Below, in pieces: positions 41,501 through 51,315 of a stretch of DNA of 64,000 nt. The stretch spans positions 62,001 through 126,000 of the forward strand of contig JAGVSM010002727.1 in the NCBI GenBank assembly GCA_022494885.1, read 5' to 3'. A program made the translations under genes and the position numbers. How positions within the stretch are numbered: the first letter of the stretch is position 1; each line of letters starts with the position of its first letter. This stretch comes from Micrasema longulum (taxonomy: Eukaryota; Arthropoda; Insecta; Trichoptera; Brachycentridae). The notes beneath the pieces are model-generated. The model was not told the origin of the DNA. It was given only the letters and a program-made list of their open reading frames with translations, and made no database searches.

Positions 41501-43777
41501 GGCATTTATTAAAAGACCCGCATCATGACACCAAATTTGTAAAATATTAAAGTCATCCTGCAACATTTCAGTACATTTATTAATATCCCTATGCGAAACA
41601 ACTAGAGCAGTATCGTCTGCATAAACAAAGTGTTTAACATGTGAAAAAATATTTTTAATGAATGATACATATATTATATACAATATGGGTCCTAATATGG
41701 AACCCTGGGGGACACCTGCTTTGATATTTCTATTACTGCTTTGTGCACTATCGATACTTACGGACATTGTTCTATTAGTTAGGTAGTTTTTGAAGAGGTT
41801 AAGTAATGGTCCTCTTATTCCGATTATATTTAAACATTTTAATAGTTTACAATGATCTATAGTATCAAAAGCCTTAGAAAAATCAATAAATAATATTAAT
41901 ACATGTTTTCTATTATTTAGTTCATTATTAACATAATTAGCAAAACTTTGGAGAAGAGTTTCAGTACTCTTCTTTTTTTGAAAACCGTGTTGGTTAATAT
42001 CAATTATTCCAAAAAGTTCGAGATATTTTGTTAATTTTAATAATACATATTTTTCAAAGATCTTTTCAAGAGCAGGTAGAATACTAATAGGTCTATAATT
42101 TCCTAATAATGAATGATCACCTCTTTTGTATATTGGTCTAATTATACTGCATTTTAATTTCAATGGAATTTCGCCCTGAGATATAATTTTATTTATTAAA
42201 TGCGTTACAATCGGTCCTAGAATATCAATATGTTTTTTAATATCAACCATTCTGATTAGATCAGCTCCTGGTGCTTTCGAGTTTTTCATTAGCCTTATGA
42301 TATTAACGATTTCAAATAGTTTAGCTTGAGGTAAGTATAGACTGTGGGGGAGCTCTTCAGATATTGATTTATCAATTTTCTTGTCACAGATGTGTAACAT
42401 TTGAGACACATTTTCAGAGAAATACTCGGCAAAATCATTCGAGACCTTTTCAACGTTATCATCATTGTTAACAAAGTGCCTTTTAATAACTTCATCACAG
42501 TTTGTTTTAGATTTTCTGCCCAATATTCTGTTACATTCGTCCCATGTCTTTTTAACATCATTGAAACAATTTTGAAATTTCATATTGTAATGTGCGATCT
42601 TAAATTTGTTAATTTTTTTATTTAGATTGTTTCGTAACCTTTTATATTCCTTTTCGTAATATTTATTGCCAGGAGAGCTTTTCCATTTCTTAAATAATAC
42701 GTCTCTAAATTTTATATCATTCAATATTTCACCATTCATCCAATCTTTAACAGCGCGAGGTCTGGTTTTATTCTTATATGAAACTAAAACTAAACTATCC
42801 TTATATATATTCGCAAAATTCTCACTAATTTTATTGTATAATGCGTTGACATCATTTTCCCCTAGGAGGGCATGCCAGTCATATTTTGTAATGTGTCTAT
42901 CTACACACTTCTGTGACAGTATGTACGTTGGTTTACTTTTGGCAGCATTTAGATAGTTATTATTTGCGGCAAATTGAAAACTAATCGCTGTCGTATAATG
43001 ATCAGCTATCATGTATTCGCATACACAGGCACGTATGTTTGCGGAGAACGCCTCTCGCCGCATACCACCTTCCTTTTTTGGAATATACCTCAAGTATATG
43101 TGGTCTATACATGAGATAGTAATTCCATTTCTAACTATCGCTTCCCTTGTGACGTCGGAAATACATTTTACTAAAAAGTTATCAGTCATTATGTTTTCAT
43201 ATGAGATAGTCATCGGATCAAATTCATTCAAAAGATTTAAATTAATATCTCCTAAGAACAATAAGTTTTCATTTATATTTATACTATCTTTGAGGAATAG
43301 TGAGATTTCATTTAAGAACCCCTGTTTGTTTAGATTTGGGGGTCTATATATTGCCAGGATATGTACATTGCTTTTATTAGGTAAAGTCAAAGTCCCAAAT
43401 ACATTTTCGAAAAAAGTGGTTTGTATTGTTTTTTTATTAAAATCTAACCTCTTACTAATATATAGCATTATTCCGCCACCCTGCTTATTAGTTCTGCAAA
43501 AATTGAAAGAATTATACTCTGATATATTATAAAAACAGGTTTCATGTTCCTTGATCGAAGTTTCACATAGCATTAGAACATCAATAAACTGTAAGCAGTT
43601 CTTGAAATATGCATAGAATATATCCCAATATTTACATATTGAGCGAATATTTAACTGGACACAAGTAATTTTATTATTTAAACGCTTATTACAATTAATT
43701 AATTCAATGAAATCCTCTAGTTTGCTAACTCTTATATATTCGACGTCGCTCTCGTAATCCATAAATTCAAGACTCAT
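41486..43777 (-). CDS. LINE ORF2: APE endonuclease and reverse transcriptase (frameshifted)
   Basis: It starts at the ATG of 43777-43775, which overlaps the ORF-X stop as ATGA; an upstream in-frame ATG at 43807 is less likely. Residues 35-265 form an APE-type endonuclease with N43 (LNIRS), E72 (LCETS), Y144 (IYRPP), D177/N179 (GDINL), D225-H226 (IDHIY) and D259-H260 (ADHY) all present. The RT domain (about 480-760) has SIIRPIYK, NYRPIS, FIDFSKAFDTIDH, GVPQGSILGPILY and YADD at 719-722. In the retrotransposition cycle the first domain nicks the target and the second copies the RNA there. The frame ends early at 41486 because of a one-base deficit in an A-run; the rest of the protein is at 40761-41500. 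With that, the full length would be about 1,000 residues, usual for the superfamily. Confidence 0.93.
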   Translation of the reverse strand: MSLEFMDYESDVEYIRVSKLEDFIELINCNKRLNNKITCVQLNIRSICKYWDIFYAYFKNCLQFIDVLMLCETSIKEHETCFYNISEYNSFNFCRTNKQGGGIMLYISKRLDFNKKTIQTTFFENVFGTLTLPNKSNVHILAIYRPPNLNKQGFLNEISLFLKDSININENLLFLGDINLNLLNEFDPMTISYENIMTDNFLVKCISDVTREAIVRNGITISCIDHIYLRYIPKKEGGMRREAFSANIRACVCEYMIADHYTTAISFQFAANNNYLNAAKSKPTYILSQKCVDRHITKYDWHALLGENDVNALYNKISENFANIYKDSLVLVSYKNKTRPRAVKDWMNGEILNDIKFRDVLFKKWKSSPGNKYYEKEYKRLRNNLNKKINKFKIAHYNMKFQNCFNDVKKTWDECNRILGRKSKTNCDEVIKRHFVNNDDNVEKVSNDFAEYFSENVSQMLHICDKKIDKSISEELPHSLYLPQAKLFEIVNIIRLMKNSKAPGADLIRMVDIKKHIDILGPIVTHLINKIISQGEIPLKLKCSIIRPIYKRGDHSLLGNYRPISILPALEKIFEKYVLLKLTKYLELFGIIDINQHGFQKKKSTETLLQSFANYVNNELNNRKHVLILFIDFSKAFDTIDHCKLLKCLNIIGIRGPLLNLFKNYLTNRTMSVSIDSAQSSNRNIKAGVPQGSILGPILYIIYVSFIKNIFSHVKHFVYADDTALVVSHRDINKCTEMLQDDFNILQIWCHDAGLLINAKKVN

Positions 43778-44718
43778 GGCATGATATTCCCTTTCAATAT
43801 AATACAATCTATCAAAATATAAATATGTTCACAGTGTTTAAGAAGCTTTTTAAGCCTAAATAAAATATAGAAATATACTTGTGACAGTTGTAGTGAATAA
43901 AAAAACATAATATTGTATACAAAAGCAGGTAACATAATATGGTTCAAAAACAACCGATGAGGTAAATATAATAGTGATGTATGACTATTATATGTTAAAA
44001 AAATTGTCATATCAACAAATTTATAAATGAAATAATATATACAAGTTTTAGCAGTGTCATAATATTCAATGCAATAAATATAATTTAGTAAATATTTCCT
44101 TAGTTTTAATATTTCAATGGAATAACCATATACTATTCTTAAAAATGTAAAACAATAAATAAAAGAGAGTATGTATGTTACAAGTAGTATACCTATACAA
44201 TTAGAAAACACAACACCGTGCATTATAAGCACGTATATGAAAACTTTTAAAACTAGTACTTGTTGAAGAGATTTATTTTTATTATAAAATATAAGTCTCA
44301 TTAAATTGTATATAAATATCCGTTGATTTAGTTGCATATCTACCAAATTCATATAAAAATATTTACGCGTACGAGTATGTTCACTAAAGTAAAAATAAAA
44401 AATGAGGCGTGAAACCAGTTCACGGATTAAAATGTAAACAATACTAGATAATATATTGTCACGAATGTAGTAAAATTTAAGTATTTTTTCATCACACATC
44501 ATTGCACCAATAACATTCGTATTTAAATATTTACATATCAAATACATTATATACAAATAAGGAAACAAAATAAAATATACACTTAATAATCTATAGAATG
44601 GTTTGTAGCGTTCTAGTAAAATATTTACATTATTACATTTAGTTATTAAATGCATTTTGAGCTTACTGCGTATATGTGCATACAAGCAATCACACATAAA
44701 AAACGATATATGGCTCAT
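43774..44718 (-). CDS. ORF-X: hydrophobic, multi-membrane-segment protein between LINE ORF1 and ORF2
   Basis: A 314-codon frame (329 if started at the ATG of 44763). The preferred start at 44716-44718 lies one base after the ORF1 stop (TAA-A-ATG). The stop (43774-43776) overlaps the ORF2 start as ATGA. The protein is rich in I, L, F, Y and C. Numbered from the 44763 start, likely membrane segments are near residues 59-79, 104-126, 169-186, 189-211, 240-257 and 275-302, separated by short basic or polar loops. I recognise no domain and see no endonuclease, RT or zinc-knuckle motif. Such a long frame is unlikely by chance in this AT-rich DNA, and its junctions fit coupled termination-reinitiation, as known for some two-ORF LINEs. 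Function is unknown. A captured host membrane protein is one possibility. Confidence 0.7.
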   Translation of the reverse strand: MSHISFFMCDCLYAHIRSKLKMHLITKCNNVNILLERYKPFYRLLSVYFILFPYLYIMYLICKYLNTNVIGAMMCDEKILKFYYIRDNILSSIVYILIRELVSRLIFYFYFSEHTRTRKYFYMNLVDMQLNQRIFIYNLMRLIFYNKNKSLQQVLVLKVFIYVLIMHGVVFSNCIGILLVTYILSFIYCFTFLRIVYGYSIEILKLRKYLLNYIYCIEYYDTAKTCIYYFIYKFVDMTIFLTYNSHTSLLYLPHRLFLNHIMLPAFVYNIMFFYSLQLSQVYFYILFRLKKLLKHCEHIYILIDCIILKGNIMP

Positions 44719-44719
44719 T

Positions 44720-45406
44720 TTAATATTCAATATTTTGTTCGGCAAGGTGCAACATTTTAGCATAATATTTACAGTGTATCTTATCGTTGGCCCTGTGATC
44801 CGTCGGAAATGTCAGCTTAAACCTAGTATTGTTATTAATACAATTTTTACACTTGGGAGCATGTTCTTTATTTTCACAATGTTGATGCGTATGTGGCCCT
44901 CCGCAGTATGTACAGCTCACCTTTTCCTTGTCCGCGAGTAAGCACCGTCCCGCGCTGTGTCCCCAACGTAAACAATGATAACACTGCATCAAGATGTTAG
45001 CGTCTTCAACTGCGACTTTTTGATACCCAATATTCACTTTATTAGTCCTTATCATCGCTCTTCTTATTTTCGGGTCTACTTCCACAATATAATTAGATGT
45101 ATCGTTAAAATTATTTTTTGTAATCTTTTTAATGCGAAATAAGTCCTCAACTGGTTTTTCTTGACTTATAATATTTATTTCGGAATTTTGCGCTATTATG
45201 TCTACCAGGAACTCTTCTTTATCATATTCATGATGTATTCCCTTTAGGATGACAGTTGGTTTTCTCTTTTTCAGTTCGTCGACATTAACGTCTTTGAATT
45301 CACTTTCTAAGAATGTTTTTAACCTATTTGCATCCTCTTTTTTATCGCATTTTATAAGTATTCTATTTCTAGAAACCTTTTTTACTTCGTCTACACTTAT
45401 TCCCAA
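44720..45406 (-). CDS. LINE ORF1: gag-like RNA-binding protein with CCHC zinc knuckles (5'-truncated)
   Basis: 228 codons from the first ATG. The C-terminal half has three cysteine/histidine clusters: C142-C145-H150-C155 (CX2CX4HX4C), C165-C168-H172-C177 and C186-C189 with later H/C ligands. This is the pattern of jockey-type ORF1 proteins that package LINE RNA. The N-terminal half (SRNRILIKC, VEDLFRIKKITK, NYIVEVDPKIRRAMIR) fits the RRM-like and linker region of such proteins. Codons upstream of the ATG (to about 45480, SDESADALLKKIYKKI) belong to the same protein in a shifted frame, so the true N-terminus is lost. It ends one base before the ORF-X start. Confidence 0.88.
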   Translation of the reverse strand: MGISVDEVKKVSRNRILIKCDKKEDANRLKTFLESEFKDVNVDELKKRKPTVILKGIHHEYDKEEFLVDIIAQNSEINIISQEKPVEDLFRIKKITKNNFNDTSNYIVEVDPKIRRAMIRTNKVNIGYQKVAVEDANILMQCYHCLRWGHSAGRCLLADKEKVSCTYCGGPHTHQHCENKEHAPKCKNCINNNTRFKLTFPTDHRANDKIHCKYYAKMLHLAEQNIEY

Positions 45407-45599
45407 ATTATCTTCTTATATATTTTTTTCAGAAGTGCATCAGCTGATTCGTCGGATTGAGGAGTCAACATTATATTATATAGATTTATTCAAATAGATG
45501 TATTCAAAAATGATTCTACGCTTTTTCTGGACTATTCTTAATTATATGCCCACGACACTAAAAAATCACGTTTTGCTAAAACAGGTATTTCAGTTGAAA

Positions 45600-45660
45600 T
45601 AAAATTCCCAAATCAACATATTACAACAGAGATGGAGAACATTTAGAAGAAGGGGATTTA
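45600..45660 (+). repeat. R1 head fragment
   Basis: CATATTACAACAGAGATGGA followed by GAACATTTAGAAGAAGG: only the first tens of bases of the unit. Confidence 0.55.
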
Positions 45661-45749
45661 TTCCAGCTTAATCGGGCGGGTGGTTTTGTACCCATCCAGC
45701 TATAACCTGTACAAAAAAGCAATCAGGAAATAATAAAGAGTAATTTTTG

Positions 45750-46160
45750 TAAAACCTCACATTCTACGTAAATATGGAGAGCGTACGTTGGATTACATTT
45801 TTCCAAAAATATTTAATATGTTACCACTTGACGTAAAAACATGTCATAATAAAAATAAAATTAGGTTTTTATTACGAAAAGGATTAGTAGACAGAACGTT
45901 TCTATATAAATTTATTATGTAAGTAAAACACTCATTTAAGAAAGTAAGTACTTTTATCTTTTATTAAATACATTTATGTTACTTTTTTAAAAACTTTTTC
46001 TTTTCTTTCTTTCTTATTCTATTATCATATTTAAATTCTTAATTTTAATATCGAGTTTTATTTTTCAAATTTAGTTTTTTAGATATACATTAAAGGCAAC
46101 GGGGAACCCCTCTAGTCATCTTTTCCCAGGAATCACTATGGCGAGAACATTAAACAAGCT
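45750..46160 (+). pseudogene. LINE-E ORF2 C-terminus and 3' UTR
   Basis: Codons RKYGERTLDYIFPKIFNMLP, LDVKTCHNKNKIRFLLRKGL, VDRTFLYKFIM then TAA (45920-45922). About 80 percent of residues match the end of the 40-45 kb ORF2, but it lies on the opposite strand and is followed by a different 3' UTR with a GGGG-AA-CCCC motif (about 46098). It is a related subfamily. Confidence 0.85.
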
Positions 46161-46164
46161 GTAG

Positions 46165-46960
46165 TCCTGATCTTGGAGTAGCGCAGGACCGAAATGCTTT
46201 GCTGTAGTGATCGAAACAATTTAAAAAGTGAACCCCGTACGTAAGAAAACACGCTAAACATGGCTTCTTGAAAACAGGAAATTAATAAAAACACATAATT
46301 GATTGACTATTCTAAACAGTGGAACATTAGAAGGAAGTAACGTTTTAAAAGAGTGTATTTTTATAAAAACGTAAGTATGTATACTTTATACTAATTTTTT
46401 CATCCATTTTGAAAAAACTTTGCTGTCCAAGTAAATGCCCTAATTTTTATCACGTCTGAGACTTTCAAAATACGAGCTCTAAAAGTCTTAGGCAATATTT
46501 CACACTGTTTATGTTCGTTTACCTACTCTACTCTACATAAAAATAAATTATTCTTACAATGCAATTTTGCAATTTTACAAATATTAACTTTTGCACCCTA
46601 ATTTTTCAAGACAAAATTGAAAATAATTTTTATAAACGCAACCCTCGCCCTCACTTTCACACACGAATACATTCCCGTATATACACACACCCTGACCCCC
46701 CCTTCCTTTCTCCTCCACTCACACACACACAAATACACAAATTCTTATTCTTTACCTAATTTTTTACGCCTAATGTATTTTTGTGGATATTTTTTATCGG
46801 TTTCGTTTTGTGTTTTTTCGTCTGTATGTGTATGTTTGCTGTATTACTGTTGATATCCCAAAAAAATAAAAATGTTTTTTCAATCCAATTTCCAGGAGCA
46901 CTGAATTTCCTCTTTAGAATTTAAAATAACATTGATTTATACAGAAACAGTACATAGTAT
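46165..46960. other. No gene; CA-rich microsatellite
   Basis: AT-rich with a pyrimidine/CA-rich stretch (46650-46740: ACACACACCC, CACTCACACACACACAAATA). Frames of 66-78 codons across it are low-complexity. Confidence 0.55.
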
Positions 46961-46964
46961 TCAT

Positions 46965-47600
46965 GCTTGAAATGTGATCTTCCTACTAATTTGAATATTA
47001 TTACACACAGTAAGGAAAACCATATAAATCATTCTACTATGTGCCCCCAAACATGTACGACAATGAAAAAGTCTAATGATATCAAGTACCTTAGTATTAT
47101 CTTAGAATATAATATGAAATGGAACTTACAAATAAATGGTATAGTTAATAGAGTTAGAAAAATTATTTACTTTTTTGTTAGATTATGAAACATTTTGTCT
47201 CCAAAAAATATAAAACTGCCAACAATCATACAGTATATTCTGCAGTATGGAATCAAAGGCTGGGGAGGAGCTTACAATAAAAATTTACGTCCTCTTTTGA
47301 TGACCCAAAAAACCATCGATAAAATTTCAGTAAAAAGCCTTGAATTTACCCCTCAAATTTATTTTTTTAAGAACTAGATATACCCTTAATTAATGACATC
47401 TTAAAAAAAGCATCAATTATACAAACTTTCAACAACAAAAAAAACAACTAATTAGCAAAATTCTCCAAACTCTAGATTACATAGATGCAAAAAAAATGTA
47501 GCTTTAAATTATTATTCATGTATCGGGAAACAAAAACTTTAATGATCTTTCAGATTCAGAGCTTTTCAGCAAATATCAAAACATTTAAATCTATTTTTTT
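46965..47600 (+). pseudogene. LINE-D reverse transcriptase C-terminal remnant
   Basis: Codons KYLSIILEYNMKWNLQINGI, VNRVRKIIYFFVRL, then after a stop NILSPKNIKL and QYILQYGIKGWGGAYNKNL: the post-RT region of a LINE-D ORF2 (compare LKYGIIGWGCANDTLIKQII at 58.13 kb). Several stops and frameshifts. It degenerates into A-rich codons toward 47600. Confidence 0.7.
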
Positions 47601-47809
47601 TTAACACACGATACTTGACTTCCACCTTTCCTAAACTCCATACAGTGGAAAATTGTGTATCTTTAAGAATATAATATCTAATTTTATGGGATCTGTTTAA
47701 GATAGTCAAAATGAAATGAAAATCAATTATAATATAACACATATATTTATATATTACTGAGCGTACTACTTACAACTCTATTATTATTTTTACATACTAT
47801 ATTTACAGC

Positions 47810-48390
47810 TCCTTGGTGCAAAGTAGACTCGAGAGTGGCTCGATGATTTGAGGGTCACATGAATTGAAGTACTCTTTTATGTTATCGGAAATCCAAAAGA
47901 AGTTTCTGAGATATCTCTATTTGAGAGAGTGCGGGTATTATCCTTGGCTCAACCCGACCGAGTTTCTCCAGGGTATGCTTGGCAACAACAGTTTAAAGAC
48001 TAGAAGGAATGTGTATTCGACAACATATTTTTATTTATTGTTGCGCGGTATTGTCGACAATTCTGAGATTATGATGAGCATTAGTTTGTATGTTCCTGAT
48101 AATTATCTAAGACAGCGTCAGCATAGATTATTTTATATTCCTATATACAGGACCAACCTGTCGATGATTATGCCTGTTGGAAGAGCTACCGCTATGCTGA
48201 ACAACACCGCTCTGGATATTGATCTGTTACATATATCCGAAGGGGTTTTCCGGAGCAGGATTCTCCTACTACTTTGACATGAGTCTCTTTCATGTATTTT
48301 TTTTCTTTTTTATAATATGTTCGTATTAAATGTATGTTTGTAGTGTATATGTTATATTCAGATAAATAAATTGAATTGAATTGAATTATG
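47810..48390 (+). pseudogene. LINE-A ORF2 C-terminus and 3' UTR, copy 2
   Basis: SLVQSRLESGSMI, one stop, then a clean frame: IQKKFLRYLYLRECGYYPWL, LQGMLGNNSLKTRRNVYS, VPDNYLRQRQHRLFYI, IMPVGRATAMLNNTALDIDL, LHISEGVF, stop near 48277. The 3' UTR ends in a TTGAA microsatellite tail (48370-48388). The frame is better preserved than copy 1 at 22.3 kb. No RT core or endonuclease is present. Confidence 0.88.
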
Positions 48391-48445
48391 TATATGTAAA
48401 AAAACATTAATGTAAAACGAACTCCCTCTTGAATGTCATTGTCAG

Positions 48446-48490
48446 TCAATTCGTTTGAAAATGCCCTAACAAGGCGAAACAATTGTCACA
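48446..48490 (+). repeat. TGCC-AAGGC-GAAA hairpin motif (Penelope-like terminus?)
   Basis: TTGAAAATGCCCTAACAAGG followed by CGAAACAATTGTCACAAAA. Same plan as 14720, 26975 and 32615, with the stem GCC/GGC and GAAAC kept. Confidence 0.35.
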
Positions 48491-48494
48491 AAAT

Positions 48495-49435
48495 TTTTGT
48501 TTTTATATTTGTAAAAATAAAATAAAGTGTTCAGTAGACTCAAATCAGTGTTTGATTTCTAATATTATAAGTTTAAATTCTAACCCTTGTAAAAATAGTA
48601 CTTCTATTTTAATTATTGTAGTATTTCTTTTTTTTTTTTTTCCTACTTTTCTCTCTATTACGTAGCATTTCTTTTAAATATTTATTGTTCTCCTTTACAC
48701 AATACATTGAAATCGTAATATTTTCGGTTTGGGCACCAAACTACTTGATCCATTGCAACATTAGGCATACTAATATTTCTGGCTTGCCGACCCTTCATAT
48801 ACTGAGCCTACTCCTAGTACAAGCAGAATTTGCCAATGTTTTTTGTGCCATTATGTAAAATATAAAATGTTTGTTTAAATTGATAAATAAATAAAAAGAA
48901 AGGGTACAAAATAAATTTTTAAAGAATGTTAAATAAAAATAATGAATTCATCAAAGGATCATTTGCATTATAATCAGTCGCTTTGATGACTATATTTATC
49001 AATACTGAATGATAGGAGAAAACTGTTTGATCTGATCAATGTATATAAATTATGTTTTCTAATAAATAAAAATAAATCTATACGCTCCGACCAGAAATAC
49101 GAGAAGCCGTTGGCTATTTTATTATATAAACTGCCGGACAGTGTCTGTGTTCAATACTCCTACACGTCGAATGGAAAATTTCGGCATTAAATTTCAGACC
49201 ATGCGGATATCGGAAATACGTATGTCACTTCCAAATTATAAAGAGATACAAATTGAAATATTTCTGGCCAACGCATAATGGCTTGTTTTATAAGAATCTC
49301 TTAATTAATTTGAGACACCTCAAACATTATTTACAAACAATCATACTTACTATCCATATTTGTTCAATTTATTTAATATTCATTCAGTTGTACATTGAAA
49401 AAGGCACTATAAATATACATATATAGTTGGATAAT
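48495..49435. other. No confident feature
   Basis: AT-rich. A possible LINE-like UTR end at 48830-48890 (TAAATAAATAAAAAGAAAGG) and a mixed stretch at 49085-49210 show no clear coding motif. Confidence 0.4.
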
Positions 49436-49439
49436 TTTT

Positions 49440-49885
49440 ACAGCGCAATTTTTATGAAAATCACCTCAAGAGCGCTGTACATTTAATAAATATCCCAGTA
49501 CGTCTTGCAGCTACAGAGCGCATGGACGGTTGGTATTCTTGTTCCTCGTTTTCAATTAAGATCAATAACAAATTATAACAGATACGAGCTAGAAAACAGG
49601 ACGCCTTGCAGCTACAGAGCGCATAGACAGTTAGAAATTTAGCCCCCATTTACACATTTTAAAAATTGTCAAATAAAATTAGTGTATAAATGATATTTGA
49701 AAAAAAAAATAAGAATGTTAAAAAGGAGTAAGATTACAACACGTCTTGCAGCTACTAAGCGCATAGACGATTGGAATTTTAGACCGCATTTACAAAATTT
49801 AGGTATTTTAGAGTTGATATATGAAAGCTAGATAACCGATGATCGTGCAGCTACAAAGCGCATGGACGAGTGGAATTCTAGCAAA
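49440..49885 (+). repeat. Four-copy spaced repeat array
   Basis: The motif ACGTCTTGCAGCTACAGAGC followed by GCATGGACGGTTGG recurs at 49500, 49601, 49741 and about 49840, spaced 101, 140 and about 99 bp, with partial conservation of the following ATTTTAGACCGCATTTACA. Spacers differ and are AT-rich. An AGCGC ... GCGCT inverted pair lies just upstream (49442-49476), and a related sequence (TTTTTATCGCGCCGTTTTCG) is at 51160. Too few and too irregular for a satellite, and not a CRISPR. Confidence 0.75.
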
Positions 49886-49889
49886 GTTA

Positions 49890-50640
49890 AAATAGTATCA
49901 ATAATTTTTTAAAAAATAGAGCATAGTAGTAAATTGGTCAAGTGTTTATGCCAAGAAGTAAGAAATAAAAACTAAATAAATTAAACACTGTTTCAACTCC
50001 ATGGTTAACAAAGGGTACCGACATAAAAACAATAACAAAAGAAAACCAACAATTCAACATTGAGATACATACATAACTAGAATAAACACGAGCGTTCGAA
50101 ATAGATCCCGTCAATCTGCGGCCAATTGGCATATGTTTGATAGAACAAACTTTAGTCTTTTGTGACCATTCCGCGGCTACTTTTCTCCTCGCAATTACTA
50201 AAATGCCTATATGTACGCACAAACTGATCAGGAAAAGATAGAAAAAGCGATGGTATAACATTATACCGGTAAGCAATGTTTTTAAATCAATCAACACTTG
50301 TTTAAAATAGCTAGTTTGATGTTGAAAAAAGTTTTATTGATATGTTACCAGTCGTAAGCTATCTTTTGTCTCTGTCCTGGTCAGTTAGTCGGGCGTATAG
50401 TGAAACAATAAACAAAGGTGACGCGGATGCGGAAGGGAGCGACATACTGAATAGAACTTAGAGTAGACCGATGTAAAAAGTCCGTGCTTTTTAGTTTACT
50501 ACTTGTTTTGTTTGTCAAAGTCGACGTGATATGACGCGACTATACTTGCTCCCTCCGCTGGTCATTCCCTTTCTTTTGAGTATGACTTTTAAGCTCAGAT
50601 TTGTATGGAGTGTTATCTCTTTATATTATATCTCAATAAA
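49890..50640. other. No confident feature; one hydrophobic ORF
   Basis: A 119-codon minus frame (49938-50297) has two or three hydrophobic stretches but no known motif. A CpG-rich block at 50390-50590 (GACGCGGATGCGG, GGGAGCGACATA; TGCTCCCTCCGCT inverted downstream) resembles the remains of a small inverted-repeat element. Confidence 0.3.
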
Positions 50641-51099
50641 ATTCAATATTTAAACTTATTGCAACAGAGAGGGAAAATATTTTTGAGAAGGGAATATGCG
50701 AGTCTAGGCATTTACAGGGCTTATGACTTGTCATCGGCTGGTTTGAGTGGGCACTTTACACACTGTGTAACATTCACCATTCTGCCTATGTTTGAACATC
50801 CACATTTCCTGAAATCTGCCATCTGTTGACTTTTGTGAAGTAAAAGAGCTGAAACCTTTATCACGCGGGTGAGATTAATCCGACTAGAGAATCACCTACT
50901 AGGCAACGCCTGAAAACAATTTTCCAATTTTGTATACTTCTTCTTTTACCAGGTAGTTAATTCAACAATGTTTGAGTATGTCCAAATGCTTATTTTCCCT
51001 CTTTGTTGAAATAAGTTTAAATATGAACAACTCCCTAGGGAGTAAATCCAGCCAGTCTGCAAGCATTTGGACATACTCAAACATTGTACAATTCAATAT
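50640..51099 (+). repeat. R1 full unit with snap-back 3' end and 10-bp direct repeat
   Basis: AATTCAATAT lies at 50640-50649 and 51090-51099. The insert is an almost complete R1 unit (TTGCAACAGAGAGGG, CATTTACAGGGCTTATGACT, GGCAACGCCTGAAAAC, TTTGAGTATGTCCAAATGCT). Its end then turns back: rev-comp of the head (TTTTCCCTCTTTGTTGAAAT), the perfect palindrome ACTCCCTAGGGAGT (51030-51043), CCAGCCAGTCTGC and GGACATACTCAAACATTG. Confidence 0.85.
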
Positions 51100-51315
51100 G
51101 TTTACACAACATACATAATGTGCTTATGTGTAATAATAATAATAATAAATTTCGACAATTTTTATCGCGCCGTTTTCGTGAGTAATCACTTCAACGGCGC
51201 TGTCATCACAATATGTACATATGTAAGACTTACAAACTTCATACGTATTTTTATTTCAATATTTTAAAACTGTGTTCTTCAATTTGTACAAATGAACGTC
51301 ACTACGTTACGTAAC

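Larger units (their letters stand above)
40063..45480 (-). mobile_element. Near-complete tricistronic LINE (LINE-E type)
   Basis: An APE-type non-LTR retrotransposon on the minus strand: ORF1 (gag-like), ORF-X (hydrophobic), ORF2 (endonuclease plus RT), a 3' UTR of about 690 bp and a terminal T/A-rich tail at 40063-40083. The 5' end is truncated inside ORF1 (homology fades near 45480, with a frameshift near 45430). RT motifs place it in the CR1/jockey superfamily; a finer clade needs a tree. No convincing target-site duplication was found. Truncated relatives occur at 19.3-20.8, 45.75 and 59.6 kb. Confidence 0.9.

Noticed and set aside
42295..43532. Frames overlapping ORF2 (42295-42561 minus; 42401-42625, 42666-42956 and 43011-43532 plus)
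   Set aside because: They are antisense or alternate-frame shadows of the ORF2 coding region, whose frame has intact catalytic motifs.
49500..49885. CRISPR array
   Set aside because: Repeats are diverged, spacing is irregular (about 100-140 bp), and the genome is evidently eukaryotic with LINEs and SINEs.
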